The notes beneath the pieces are model-generated. The model worked only from the letters and a program-made list of their open reading frames with translations, made no database searches and was not told the origin of the DNA. A DNA stretch of 64,000 nt, taken from Chloracidobacterium sp. N. GTDB taxonomy: Bacteria; Acidobacteriota; Blastocatellia; Chloracidobacteriales; Chloracidobacteriaceae. The translations under genes and the position numbers were made by a program. Within the stretch, counting starts at the first letter, position 1; each line of letters begins with the position of its first letter. The stretch lies in the NCBI RefSeq assembly GCF_018304765.1, contig NZ_CP072642.1, positions 851,501 through 915,500 on the forward strand, given 5' to 3'. Of the stretch, positions 18,894 through 28,092 are shown in pieces.

Positions 18894-21674
18894 TTATGCG
18901 CCGTGGCAGTTTTTGTACTTCTTGCCGGAGCCGCAGGGGCAGGGTTCGTTGCGTCCGATCTTGGGTGTGCGGCGGACGACCGTTCCGCCTTCACCGGCCC
19001 GGGCGGCGCCGGCGTTGGCCGCCGTGTACACCTGCCCGGTGGCCGGGCGGGGGGTCGGCAGGGAAGCCGTTGGGGTGCGTTGCGTGGACGCGCGCGGCAG
19101 GGCCGGCGGCGCGGACACTTCCCCGGCAACTTCAAACTCGTCGCTGGTGGTTTCGTCCCGTGCGGACAGCTCGTCCTCGAAGTCGAGCGCCGAGGTTTCA
19201 GCGACTTCGACGCGCATGTTGAACAGGATACGGACGCATTCTTCGTCCATCCGGTCAATCATCTCTTCAAAGAGCCGGCTGGATTCTTTCTTGTATTCAA
19301 TCAGGGGGTCTTTCTGCCCATACCCGCGCAGTCCGACGCCTTCCTTGAGGTGGTCCAGCGTCGCCAGATGCTTTTTCCAGTGGGCGTCAACGATGTTGAG
19401 CATCACGTGGCGTTCAAGCTGGCGCAGATTTTCAGCTCCAATTTTGGCTTCACGCGCCTGGTGGCGCTCAAGGATGGTCTGCCATACCCTGGCGCGGATT
19501 TCATCCCGGCTCAGACGGTCAAAGTCGAGGTTTTCGGCCTCGCAGTCATAGGCGTAGAGATCGAGCAGGGCCACGCGCAGGCCGTCCACGTCCCATTCTT
19601 CCGGGCGTCCATGAAGGTAGCGCCGGATGACATCCGCGAGCAGGTCCTCGGCCAGGTGAATGAATTGCCGCCCGCCTTCCGCGCCTTCCATCAACTCGCG
19701 CCGCAGGTTGTAAATGGTTTCGCGCTGGAGGTTCATCACATCGTCGTATTCGAGCAGATGCTTGCGGATGGAAAAGTTATGGGCTTCGACCGACTTCTGG
19801 GCGGCTTCCACCCGCCGCGACACCATGCGGCTTTCGATGGCGACGCCTTCTTCCATGCCCAGCGTCAGCATGATGTTCTTGAGCCGCTCGCCGCCGAAGA
19901 TGCGCATCAGGTCGTCTTCGAGTGACAGGTAGAACCGCGAGGAGCCGGGGTCGCCCTGCCGGCCGGCGCGTCCGCGCAACTGGTTGTCAATGCGGCGCGA
20001 TTCGTGCCGTTCACTCCCGATGATGTGCAGCCCGCCGAGCGCCACGACTTCAGCATGCTCCCGGTCCGTCTGGGCTTTCATCTGCTCAAACAGGGCCTGG
20101 CGCTCTTCCGGGGGGACTTCTGCCGGATTGCGTTCCTGCCGGCGCAGTTCGGCGTCGGTCAGAAATTCGGGATTGCCGCCAAGCAGAATGTCCGTACCGC
20201 GGCCAGCCATGTTGGTGGCAATGGTGACTGTTCCCTTGCGCCCCGCCTGGGCAACGATTTCCGCTTCCCGTTCGTGGTACTTGGCATTCAGCACGTTGTG
20301 AGGAATGCCAATAGCGGAAAGCTTCCGCGAAACGAGTTCCGAGTTGGCAACCGAAGCCGTCCCGACCAGGATCGGCTGACCGGTCTGGTGCCGTTCCTTG
20401 ATTTCTTCAACAATGGCGTTCCATTTCTCTTCGGCCGTCCGGTAGATGAGGTCGGGATAATCCTGCCGGATCATCGGCCGGTGCGTCGGGATCACGGTGA
20501 CTTCCAGGTTGTAAATCTTGGCAAATTCCGCCGCTTCGGTTTCGGCCGTTCCGGTCATCCCGGCCAGCTTTTCGTACATGCGGAAGTAATTCTGGAGCGT
20601 GATGGTCGCCAGCGTCTGGGTTTCGGCCTCGATTTTGACGCCTTCCTTGGCCTCCACCGCTTGGTGCAAGCCATCTGACCAGCGCCGTCCGTCCATCGGA
20701 CGCCCGGTGTGCTCATCCACGATGATGACCTGCCCATCCCGCACCATGTATTCCTTGTCGCGGTGGTAGAGGGTATGGGCCTTGAGCGCCTGATTGACGC
20801 AGTGCAGCAGCTCAAAGTTGGCCGGGTCGTAGAGGTTTTCAACCCCAAGCAGCTTTTCAACCCGTTCGATGCCGCTTTCGGTCAGCGCCGCCGTGTGTGT
20901 TTTTTCGTCCACCAGATAGTCGGTGGCCGGGTTGAGCTTGGGAATGACATCGTTGGCGAGGTAATACTTTTCACTCGATTCGTCCGAGGGGCCGGCGATG
21001 ATGAGCGGCGTGCGGGCTTCGTCAATGAGGATCGAATCCACTTCGTCCACGATGGCAAAATGGTGGCCACGCTGGACGCAGGATTTGACCGAATACTTCA
21101 TGTTGTCGCGCAGGTAATCAAAGCCGAACTCGTTGTTGGTGCCATAGGTGATGTCACAGGCGTAGGCTTCGCGGCGTTCATCGTCGTAGAGGTGATTCTG
21201 GATGACGCCCACGGAAAGACCCAGAAACCGGTAAATCTTGCCCATCCAGTCGGCGTCGCGCTTGGCCAGGTAGTCATTGACGGTGACGACGTGCACGCCG
21301 CGTCCCGTCAGGGCGTTGAGATACACCGGCAGGGTGGCGACGAGGGTTTTGCCTTCGCCGGTGCGCATTTCGGCAATGCGTCCGTGGTGGAGGGCGATGC
21401 CGCCGATGAGCTGGACATCAAAGTGGCGCATCCCGGTCACACGCCGTGAGGCTTCGCGAACCGTGGCAAAGGCATCCGGCAGCAGATCATCGAGGGACTC
21501 GCCCTGCTCCAGCCGTTCCTTGAACCGCGCCGTCTGGGCCTGCAGTTCGGCGTCGGAGAGCTCCTGCAGCCTGGCTTCCCGGTCGTTGATGGCCGACACG
21601 AGGGGACGAATCCGCTTGAGGTAGCGTTCGTTGGCGCTACCGAAAATTTTGGCAAGAACCTTGTCGAGAAGCAT
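18894..21674 (-). CDS. secA: Preprotein translocase ATPase SecA
   Basis: The protein has 926 residues. It is the cytoplasmic motor that drives unfolded preproteins through SecYEG. Walker A is in [14 protein letters not shown], the DEAD-like box is [19 protein letters not shown], and helicase domain 2 has [21 protein letters not shown]. The translocase wing and scaffold carry [18 protein letters not shown]. The C-terminus is the SEC-C zinc motif [19 protein letters not shown], linked by a Pro/Ala/Thr-rich segment. The length is typical. A good promoter lies about 120 bases upstream. Confidence 0.98.
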   Translation of the reverse strand: MLLDKVLAKIFGSANERYLKRIRPLVSAINDREARLQELSDAELQAQTARFKERLEQGESLDDLLPDAFATVREASRRVTGMRHFDVQLIGGIALHHGRIAEMRTGEGKTLVATLPVYLNALTGRGVHVVTVNDYLAKRDADWMGKIYRFLGLSVGVIQNHLYDDERREAYACDITYGTNNEFGFDYLRDNMKYSVKSCVQRGHHFAIVDEVDSILIDEARTPLIIAGPSDESSEKYYLANDVIPKLNPATDYLVDEKTHTAALTESGIERVEKLLGVENLYDPANFELLHCVNQALKAHTLYHRDKEYMVRDGQVIIVDEHTGRPMDGRRWSDGLHQAVEAKEGVKIEAETQTLATITLQNYFRMYEKLAGMTGTAETEAAEFAKIYNLEVTVIPTHRPMIRQDYPDLIYRTAEEKWNAIVEEIKERHQTGQPILVGTASVANSELVSRKLSAIGIPHNVLNAKYHEREAEIVAQAGRKGTVTIATNMAGRGTDILLGGNPEFLTDAELRRQERNPAEVPPEERQALFEQMKAQTDREHAEVVALGGLHIIGSERHESRRIDNQLRGRAGRQGDPGSSRFYLSLEDDLMRIFGGERLKNIMLTLGMEEGVAIESRMVSRRVEAAQKSVEAHNFSIRKHLLEYDDVMNLQRETIYNLRRELMEGAEGGRQFIHLAEDLLADVIRRYLHGRPEEWDVDGLRVALLDLYAYDCEAENLDFDRLSRDEIRARVWQTILERHQAREAKIGAENLRQLERHVMLNIVDAHWKKHLATLDHLKEGVGLRGYGQKDPLIEYKKESSRLFEEMIDRMDEECVRILFNMRVEVAETSALDFEDELSARDETTSDEFEVAGEVSAPPALPRASTQRTPTASLPTPRPATGQVYTAANAGAARAGEGGTVVRRTPKIGRNEPCPCGSGKKYKNCHGA

Positions 21675-21789
21675 GGGTGTGCCTGGGCTGAAGAAAATCG
21701 AACGGGGTGCGGCAACGTCACTCTACGTTGCCAGGACCACTTGGGTAATGTGCCGGACACTTCGGCGGAGAAGTCAGGCCCGATGAGGG

Positions 21790-21818
21790 ATACTAGGGAA
21801 TCACCTGGGTGGCGTCAA
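21790..21818 (-). promoter_or_regulatory. Promoter of secA
   Basis: On the minus strand TTGACG (21818-21813) and TAGTAT (21795-21790) are separated by exactly 17 bp. The predicted start of transcription is about 110 bases before the secA ATG. Confidence 0.6.
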
Positions 21819-22186
21819 GAAAGCCATGGTTCCGGGGGCTTCCTGGCGGGGGCCGCAGCCTGTTCCGTGACTGGGGGGCGGGCTTCCGAGAAATGCCCTT
21901 GAAAGCGTTTTTTCGCCTATGCTATGAAGCCGGTTACTTCAGGCACATTGCTGCGTTGGTGTCCGGCTTGGGTGGCGAATGGCGATGAAATGGGGGCAAA
22001 ACCTGGTTTTTGTGCCGCGCCGTGGGAGCCGCCAACGTGTGTGTGAACGTGTGTGAGTGAACGTGTGAACGACGGAGCTGATGCCTCAACCGCGCCCACT
22101 GGACGAGAGATTATGGCTGCTGATGTAATTTGGGTATAGCCAAACCAGGCAGCACGCGCTACCTTTCTCGACGAGGATGGTAAAAC
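21819..22186. other. Non-coding gap between secA and mglB, with AACGTGTG repeats
   Basis: No supported gene or RNA was found. From 22034 to 22071 the motif AACGTGTG is repeated three times (22034, 22046, 22060) with partial fourth copy AACG, giving a GT-rich tandem array. A weak promoter-like pair for mglB (TTATGG 22111, TATAGC 22135, 18-bp spacing) lies 50 bases before the ATG. The mglB start has GAGGATGG upstream. Confidence 0.5.
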
Positions 22187-22684
22187 ATGTCAAGTGCCGC
22201 GCTGGTGCTCTACGGTGAAGAGTATCAGCAAATCAAGAACATCATTGCCCGCCTGTGCGAAGACGCCAACGCCCGAATGGTGTTTCTGATCGATAAGAAC
22301 GGTCAGAAGATTGCCGACCACGGGGATGTCGGTGCGATTGACACCACCAGCCTGGCCTCGCTGACCGCCGGCAACGTCGCTGCCACGGATGCACTGGCGC
22401 ATCTGGTTGGTGAAAAAGAGTTTCCGGTTCTGTCACACGAGGGGGAACGGGATAACATCCACATCTCGATTGTGGCGCAGCGGGTGATTCTGGTCGTCAT
22501 TTTTGATGAGCGGTCGAGCTTGGGGCTGGTGCGCCTCCGGGTCAAGCGGGCCGCAACCGATATGGCGGAAGTGCTGGAAGCCATTGCCCGCAAGGTCGAG
22601 GAGGAAAAGGCCCGTGGCGTCAATCTTGAATCACCCTTTGCCGAAATCACCGAGGACGATATTGACAACTTGTTTTCTGATTGA
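22187..22684 (+). CDS. mglB: Roadblock/LC7-domain protein MglB
   Basis: The protein has 165 residues. The Roadblock/LC7 fold occupies about residues 8-125 (IIARLCEDANARMVFLIDKNGQKIADHG, then LASLTAGNVAATDALAHLVGE, then IHISIVAQRVILVVIFDERSSLGLVRLRV). The tail is acidic (FAEITEDDIDNLFSD). MglB is the GTPase-activating partner of the small GTPase MglA, controlling cell polarity and gliding or pilus motility in myxobacteria and Thermus. mglA follows 76 bases later on the same strand, which supports the assignment. Confidence 0.92.
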   Translation: MSSAALVLYGEEYQQIKNIIARLCEDANARMVFLIDKNGQKIADHGDVGAIDTTSLASLTAGNVAATDALAHLVGEKEFPVLSHEGERDNIHISIVAQRVILVVIFDERSSLGLVRLRVKRAATDMAEVLEAIARKVEEEKARGVNLESPFAEITEDDIDNLFSD

Positions 22685-22760
22685 GAAGGTGTAGAGGAAC
22701 AACATTTCTACGCCCAAGCGCTTTTTCAGGTTCTGTCTGTAGTGCGAGGAGTGGCTTGCC

Positions 22761-23351
22761 TTGACGTTCATCAATTACGCTGCCCGTGAAATCAACTGTA
22801 AGCTCGTCTATTACGGCCCCGGTCTTGGCGGGAAGACGACGAACCTGCAATATATTTACGACACGACTTCTCCGCAGGCGAAGGGCAAGCTGATCAGCCT
22901 GGCCACGGAAACCGACCGGACGCTGTTTTTTGACTTTCTCCCGCTGGAACTCGGCACCGTACGGGGCTTCAAGACCCGTTTCCACCTCTACACCGTGCCG
23001 GGACAGGTCTTTTACGACGCCAGCCGCAAGCTGATTCTCAAAGGCGTGGATGGTGTGGTCTTCGTGGCCGACTCGCAGGAAGAGCGTATGGATGCCAACA
23101 TCGAGTCGCTCTGGAACCTGGAGCAGAACCTCAAGGCGCAGGGCTATGACCTGATGAAAATTCCGTACGTCCTGCAGCTCAACAAGCGTGACCTGCCCAG
23201 CGCCCTGCCGGTCGAGGAACTCAAAAAAGAACTCATGCGCAAAGGCGAGCCGGTGTTTGAAGCTGTCGCCTACAAGGGCACGGGTGTTTTCGATACGCTC
23301 AAGGCGGTGGCCAAACAGGTACTGGTCGAGCTCAAGAAAGGCGGCGGCTAG
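22761..23351 (+). CDS. mglA: Ras-like GTPase MglA
   Basis: The protein has 196 residues. It starts at TTG 22761, with GAGGAG 10 bases upstream; this start gives the canonical MglA N-terminus [28 protein letters not shown]. The P-loop is GPGLGGKTT (19-27). Switch segments include the family-specific TLFFDFLPL, and [11 protein letters not shown] is the G3 region, with TVPG in place of the DTAG of most small GTPases as in other MglA proteins. LNKRDLP is the G4 motif. MglA-GTP marks the leading pole in motile bacteria. A strong terminator ends the mglBA unit 90 bases later. Confidence 0.96.
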   Translation: MTFINYAAREINCKLVYYGPGLGGKTTNLQYIYDTTSPQAKGKLISLATETDRTLFFDFLPLELGTVRGFKTRFHLYTVPGQVFYDASRKLILKGVDGVVFVADSQEERMDANIESLWNLEQNLKAQGYDLMKIPYVLQLNKRDLPSALPVEELKKELMRKGEPVFEAVAYKGTGVFDTLKAVAKQVLVELKKGGG

Positions 23352-23441
23352 TCCTGATCCAATCCTGATCTGTGGTACGTCCGGCCCTTCACCGGCCTGG
23401 CCGCAGGAAGCAGCGACAGACACAACGGGCATGCCCGTTTG

Positions 23442-23470
23442 AGGCTTCGGTAGTCAACCGAAGCCTTTTT
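23442..23470 (+). terminator. Rho-independent terminator after mglA
   Basis: A perfect 10-bp stem, AGGCTTCGGT (23442-23451) with ACCGAAGCCT (23457-23466), a 5-base loop and a T5 tail. A separate 16-bp perfect palindrome, AACGGGCATGCCCGTT, lies just before it (23424-23439). Confidence 0.9.
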
Positions 23471-23536
23471 CCATTATGGTTGGCAGTGGTTTGGCCCGGC
23501 CATCCATATCCTCACTGTGTGGTAGGACCCCTCATC

Positions 23537-24322
23537 ATGCTTACCGGTAAAAAAGGTGTGATTCTCGGCGTGGCAAATAAGCGCAGCATCGCCTGGGGGA
23601 TTGCCCAGGCGACGGCACAGGCCGGTGCAACGCTGGCCCTGAACTACCAGAACGAACGTCTTGAAGCCAACGTCCGTGAACTGGCGGCCACGCTGGACAA
23701 TCCGTTCGTCGCCCCCTGTGATGTCACCAGTGACGCCGACATTGCGGCGTTCTTCGAGGCTGTCAAAACCAACTTTGGTACGCTGGATTTTCTCGTGCAT
23801 GCCGTGGCCTACGCGCCCAAGGAAGACCTGGAAGGAGCGTTTGTGGACACCTCCCGCGAAGGCTTCCGCATCGCCCATGACATCAGCGCCTACTCGCTGA
23901 CGGCTGTGGCGCGGGCAGCACTGCCCCTGATGAAAGACCACGGCGGCAGCATCGTGACGCTGACGTATCTCGGCAGTGAGCGGGCTGTCGTCGGATATAA
24001 CGTCATGGGCGTGGCCAAGGCGGCGCTCGAAGCCAGCGTCCGGTATCTGGCGGCCGACCTGGGCCCTTATGGCATTCGCGTCAATGCCATCTCTGCTGGT
24101 CCGATCAACACGCTCGCCGCGCGGGGCATTCAGGGATTTACCAAAATGCTCAAACACCATGCCGCCGTGGCCCCGTTGCGCCGGCCCACGGAAGTGGCCG
24201 AAGTCGCCGACACGGCCCTGTTTCTGGTGTCGCACATGGGGCGTGGTATCACCGGTGAGGTCATTTACGTGGACGGCGGCTACCACTGCATCGGCCTCGT
24301 GCCCAAGGATGAGCCGGCCTAG
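23537..24322 (+). CDS. fabI: Enoyl-[acyl-carrier-protein] reductase (NADH), FabI type
   Basis: The protein has 261 residues. It performs the last reduction of each fatty-acid elongation cycle. ATG 23537 begins right at the Rossmann motif: GKKGVILGVANKRSIAWGIA. The catalytic pair is Tyr-x6-Lys in GYNVMGVAKAALE, and the substrate-loop and C-terminal segments are NAISAGPINTLAARGI and GRGITGEVIYVDGGYHCIG. It is separated from mglBA by a terminator, so it has its own promoter, which I could not place. The unknown gene behind it begins 5 bases after the stop. Confidence 0.96.
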   Translation: MLTGKKGVILGVANKRSIAWGIAQATAQAGATLALNYQNERLEANVRELAATLDNPFVAPCDVTSDADIAAFFEAVKTNFGTLDFLVHAVAYAPKEDLEGAFVDTSREGFRIAHDISAYSLTAVARAALPLMKDHGGSIVTLTYLGSERAVVGYNVMGVAKAALEASVRYLAADLGPYGIRVNAISAGPINTLAARGIQGFTKMLKHHAAVAPLRRPTEVAEVADTALFLVSHMGRGITGEVIYVDGGYHCIGLVPKDEPA

Positions 24323-24327
24323 GTCGC

Positions 24328-24966
24328 GTGGATGTGTTGAGAACGTGGCTGGCCCGGACGCGCACACCCATTGATGAGCCGTCCCTGCCCACCTGGGATG
24401 CCCTGCACCCATCCGTGCAGGCCGAGTTGGGCGTAGCGGGGGTGACGGCCACTGACTTTGCCTGGTTTGGTCGGCGGCGGGGCGACCTCCTCAACTTCTA
24501 TTGGGCGCTCAAACGCAAGCGCCTGTGGCGGCACATCTGGTTCGAGCAGCCAAATCAGGAAGTGGGCTTCAACGGTCTGCGCTTTCATCCGCGCTACGGA
24601 ACGGCGTCCCTGCTTTCTGATCTGCGCGCTGATGCCACCTTCACCGATCTGCGCCAAACATGGCGTGGCCGGTTCAACAGCCGGCTGCATCCAGAGCGAT
24701 ACAACTTCTCGGAAAACGACACGCCCGTGGCGTCGCTGCACTTCAACTTCGACGACGCCGACACGGCCGACGTCCACTTTGACTACTTCAATGCGCATGC
24801 GCCGGGCGGCTGGCCGCTCCTCGCCCACGCTTTCTGGGAGTATCCGCTCAAATTTCTTGTGGATTACTCGAATGCCGAAGACATCCGGCGCTGCCTGCAC
24901 GTGCGGGACGGATGTGATCCCTGGCAGGTCATCCGCCGGAACGGCGCCCGGAATTGGCCTGCCTGA
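24328..24966 (+). CDS. Hypothetical protein behind fabI
   Basis: The protein has 212 residues from GTG 24328. I do not recognise the family. It is soluble and rich in aromatic residues and His/Asp (FWEYPLKFLVDYSN, HFNFDDADTADVHFDYFNAHAPGG, NRLHP-like segment). It has no signal peptide, membrane segment or nucleotide-binding motif. Codon use matches its neighbours and the frame is open throughout, so it is likely real. Only 5 bases separate it from fabI, which suggests co-transcription. A promoter for the next gene lies 34 bases past its stop. Confidence 0.7.
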   Translation: MDVLRTWLARTRTPIDEPSLPTWDALHPSVQAELGVAGVTATDFAWFGRRRGDLLNFYWALKRKRLWRHIWFEQPNQEVGFNGLRFHPRYGTASLLSDLRADATFTDLRQTWRGRFNSRLHPERYNFSENDTPVASLHFNFDDADTADVHFDYFNAHAPGGWPLLAHAFWEYPLKFLVDYSNAEDIRRCLHVRDGCDPWQVIRRNGARNWPA

Positions 24967-24999
24967 GCTACTTGAGGGTGATGCCACTCGCAAAGCGCC

Positions 25000-25029
25000 T
25001 TGTGAGGCGCCAGATTGAAACAGTTTAAT
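25000..25029 (+). promoter_or_regulatory. Promoter of the Oar-like receptor gene
   Basis: TTGTGA (25000-25005) and TTTAAT (25024-25029) are spaced 18 bp. Transcription would begin near 25036, which rules out the in-frame TTG at 25015 as start and supports ATG 25084. The -35 sits in the loop and right arm of a perfect hairpin (GCGCCT-TGTG-AGGCGC, 24995-25010), so an upstream transcript end or regulator site may overlap it. Confidence 0.55.
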
Positions 25030-25083
25030 CACGCTTTTTTGGTTTTTGTGTCACAAGAGCCTGCATCGAGGTCAGATTGGGTC

Positions 25084-28032
25084 ATGGCCGTCCGTGTTCC
25101 CTGGATTATCAGCTTGTTGGTTCTGGCGCTGTGGTTGTTGTCACCGGTGGGCTACGCCCAGAGCGGTTCAACAACCGGCACGATCACCGGGCGGGTCTGC
25201 GACGCTTCCGGGGCGGTCATCGGCGGCACGGAAATTGTCTGTCTTCAGATGGGAACCGGGATGCAGCGCACCGTTCAGTCCCGTGAGGACGGCACGTACG
25301 AATTTCTCAACCTGCCGCCGGGGGACTACGAACTGCGCGCCCGGGCGGCCGGCTTCGAGGACAAACGGCAGACCGTCCGCCTTTCGCTGGGTACCACGGC
25401 GCTGGTGGTCATCACGCTGGCCACGGCCGGGACGACCGACGTCATCGAAGTCGTGGCCGATGCCCGCAGCGCGGCGGAATCGGCCACGAACATCCGGCAG
25501 AATGAAATCCCGACACTCCCCATCAACCGGCGCGACTTCCTGCAATTTGCCATCACGGCGGCGCGAACGGTCCCGGACAACCTGCCCGACCAGGGCGCCA
25601 CGGCAACGTCGGGCATTTCCTTCAATGCCCAGTCACCACGGCTGAACAACCTCACCATTGACGGGCTGGACAACAACGATGCCACGTCCGGGAGCATCCG
25701 CTCGACATTCTCCCAGGAGGCCGTACGTGAGTTTCAGGTCGTTTCGGATGGCTATTCCGCCGAGTTCGGGCGCGCCCTGGGCGGCATCATCAACATCATC
25801 ACAAAGTCCGGCGACAACCAGTTTCGCGGGTCACTCTTTGGCTTCTTTCGCAACGCCGCCCTGAGTGCGCGGGAATCCCTCACGCCCGGCAAGCCGCCTT
25901 TCGAGCAGTACCAGTATGGCCTCACGGCCGGGGGCCCGCTGTGGCGCAACCGGGCGTTTTTCTTTGTGACCGGAGAGCGGCTCAACATCAGGCAGAACAC
26001 CGTCGTGACCATTTCCGACACCGTGCGCGCTGCAGCGCTGCGCAATGGATTTCGGTTCGAGACCGGAAGCATTCCCTTCAGCACCGGTGGCTCGACGGCC
26101 CTTGTCCGGGGGGATTGGCAGATCACACCGGAAGACAACCTCACGGTGCGCTACAACTACGGGGGGCAGGTGAATACGGCTTTTGAACCCTTCGGAGGGT
26201 TGACCGCCAGCACCTTCACCGGAGAGCAGCGGCTGACCGACCACAACCTGGCCGTCAACAACACGTTTGTCAGCCAGCAGGCCTTTGTGGTGGAAAGCCG
26301 CTTTCTCTACAGCACCCGTCTGCAGGACATCGGCGCTGCCGATCCGGGGCCGCGCATTGCCATCAATGCCCCGGAAGGACAGGTCATCTTTGGGAAATCC
26401 CTCGTTCTGCCGCAGTTCCGCGATACGCAGACGTACCAGTTTTTTACCTCTGTGGGTTTGGTGCGCGGCCGCCACCAGATGAAATTCGGCGGCGATGTCC
26501 TGCGGGTGGATTCACGGCAGCGCCAGCCGGCCAGCGAAGGCGGACAGGCCAACTTTTCGACGGTCAGCCTTGCTGCCCTGGGCGGTCCGCCCGGCTCACC
26601 GTCCATGTCGGCGCTCCAGGCTTTTGACCCGACATTGCGCACACCCCAGCAGCGGGCCGTACTGGCGCTCATCGGGGCTGGTCTGCCCAACCGTTTCCCC
26701 GGCTTTCCGGCGCTGCCCCTGGATGTCCTGCCCATCACGAATGACTACCGGCAGGGCTTTCTCGACCCGCAGCCGACGCGGATACCACAAACGGCCTGGA
26801 GCCTGTTTGCCTTGGATGATGTTTCACTGCACCCGGCCGTAAAGCTCAATCTTGGTGTGCGCTATGACCTGATACGCGCGCGCAGCACGCCGGAAAACAA
26901 CGGCCTCGTATCGCCCCGCATTGCGCTGGTCTGGCAGCCTCTCCAGAAACTGACCGTACGGAGCGGCTACGGCCTGTTCACGGCCAGCAATCTGACGTTT
27001 CCGATTTTTACCGTTGTCCCGGTGACGCGCCGGACACTCGTGTTGCCGTTTCCCTTCAGCATCCTGCCCTTTACCCAGCCCAACCGGCAGCTTCCTCCAT
27101 CGGGCGATTTCCCCTTTGGCATTCAGCCTGTCCCCCAGTTTGGACTGGAGTTTCAGTTTGCCCGGCGCCTGCCGGCCAGTTACACCCAGCAGGCCAGCCT
27201 CAGCCTGGAGTCCCAGGTTGGCCAGACGCTGTTTTCGGTGGTCTATAACTACGTCCGTGGCAACCGCATTCTGTCGCTGCGCACCATCAACCCGGTCGTC
27301 CGTCCGGGTGTTGATCCGCTCGACAGCGTCATCAACGGCCGTCTCGATCCCCGCCGGGGAACGGTGAATGAATATGCCGCCGCCTATGACAGCTACTATC
27401 ACGGCGTCACCTTTGGCGTAGAACGGCGGGTCGGACGCTTCACCGGTCGCGCCAGCTACACGTTGTCGAAAGCCATTGACAACTATGTGGATTTCCGTAC
27501 GTCTTTGCAGGAATTTGCCGAGCCGCTCGACGTTCGCGGGGAGCGTGCGCTGTCCATTCAGGATGCCCGCCACCGGGTCGTGCTGTCCGGGGTGTGGAAG
27601 CTGGACTATTCCAAACACCTTCTGCTGCGGGATTACACCCTGTCCTACATCTTCACGGCGGTTTCGGGGCGTCCGTGGAATCTGCTGGCCGGTGTGGACC
27701 TGAATCGGAACGGCGATGCCAATGACCGGCCGGCCGGGCTGGGGCGCAACGTCGGAGTGACGCCAGCGTTCTACAATCTCGACGTGCGCCTGGCGCGGCG
27801 TTGCATCAACCGGGACCGCTTCAAGCTCGAAGGCATTGTCGAAGCCTTCAACCTTTTCAACCGAACCAATGTGCGCGAGTTCGGACGTACCTTCCCACCG
27901 GTGAATCCTCCGCTCAACACCGAGTTCAATCTTCCGCCGCGCCGTGGCGGGCGGTTCATCGTCACCCCTGATCGCTACCGGCGCGCTTTTCCGCCGCGTC
28001 AGATACAGGTCGGGTTTCGGATGACGTTTTAG
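25084..28032 (+). CDS. TonB-dependent receptor, Oar-like, with carboxypeptidase-regulatory N-terminal domain
   Basis: The protein has 982 residues. A signal peptide ends at VGYAQS (about residue 26). Residues 30-110 are a carboxypeptidase-regulatory-like beta-sandwich (TGTITGRVCDASGAVIGG, REDGTYEFLNLPPGDYELRARAAGF). Residues 130-260 resemble the plug of TonB-dependent receptors (LNNLTIDGLDNND, EFQVVSDGYSAEFGRALGG, INIITKSGDNQFRG). The rest is a beta-barrel ending in the outer-membrane signature QVGFRMTF with terminal Phe. Such proteins are abundant in Acidobacteria and resemble myxobacterial Oar; substrates are mostly unknown (oligosaccharides or peptides are proposed for relatives). It is in the outer membrane. 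Confidence 0.93.
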   Translation: MAVRVPWIISLLVLALWLLSPVGYAQSGSTTGTITGRVCDASGAVIGGTEIVCLQMGTGMQRTVQSREDGTYEFLNLPPGDYELRARAAGFEDKRQTVRLSLGTTALVVITLATAGTTDVIEVVADARSAAESATNIRQNEIPTLPINRRDFLQFAITAARTVPDNLPDQGATATSGISFNAQSPRLNNLTIDGLDNNDATSGSIRSTFSQEAVREFQVVSDGYSAEFGRALGGIINIITKSGDNQFRGSLFGFFRNAALSARESLTPGKPPFEQYQYGLTAGGPLWRNRAFFFVTGERLNIRQNTVVTISDTVRAAALRNGFRFETGSIPFSTGGSTALVRGDWQITPEDNLTVRYNYGGQVNTAFEPFGGLTASTFTGEQRLTDHNLAVNNTFVSQQAFVVESRFLYSTRLQDIGAADPGPRIAINAPEGQVIFGKSLVLPQFRDTQTYQFFTSVGLVRGRHQMKFGGDVLRVDSRQRQPASEGGQANFSTVSLAALGGPPGSPSMSALQAFDPTLRTPQQRAVLALIGAGLPNRFPGFPALPLDVLPITNDYRQGFLDPQPTRIPQTAWSLFALDDVSLHPAVKLNLGVRYDLIRARSTPENNGLVSPRIALVWQPLQKLTVRSGYGLFTASNLTFPIFTVVPVTRRTLVLPFPFSILPFTQPNRQLPPSGDFPFGIQPVPQFGLEFQFARRLPASYTQQASLSLESQVGQTLFSVVYNYVRGNRILSLRTINPVVRPGVDPLDSVINGRLDPRRGTVNEYAAAYDSYYHGVTFGVERRVGRFTGRASYTLSKAIDNYVDFRTSLQEFAEPLDVRGERALSIQDARHRVVLSGVWKLDYSKHLLLRDYTLSYIFTAVSGRPWNLLAGVDLNRNGDANDRPAGLGRNVGVTPAFYNLDVRLARRCINRDRFKLEGIVEAFNLFNRTNVREFGRTFPPVNPPLNTEFNLPPRRGGRFIVTPDRYRRAFPPRQIQVGFRMTF

Positions 28033-28069
28033 CGGCGCTGCCCGGACGGGCAGCCGGGAAAAAGCGTCG

Positions 28070-28092
28070 TTCAGAGATGCCATTCAGAGATG
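28070..28092. repeat. 13-bp-period tandem duplication at the aminotransferase stop
   Basis: TTCAGAGATG occurs at 28070 and 28083. The minus-strand stop codon (28084-28086) lies in the second unit. Just upstream, GCTGCCC/GGGCAGC (28037-28054) forms a hairpin between the convergent genes, without a T-run. Confidence 0.85.

Noticed and set aside
23424-23439. 16-bp palindrome AACGGGCATGCCCGTT as operator
   Set aside because: It lies right before the mglA terminator and has no promoter around it; probably part of the 3' structure.
26824-28083. 419-codon minus-strand frame opposite the Oar-like receptor
   Set aside because: The plus strand has a coherent signal peptide, plug and barrel; the antisense translation has no family-like motif.
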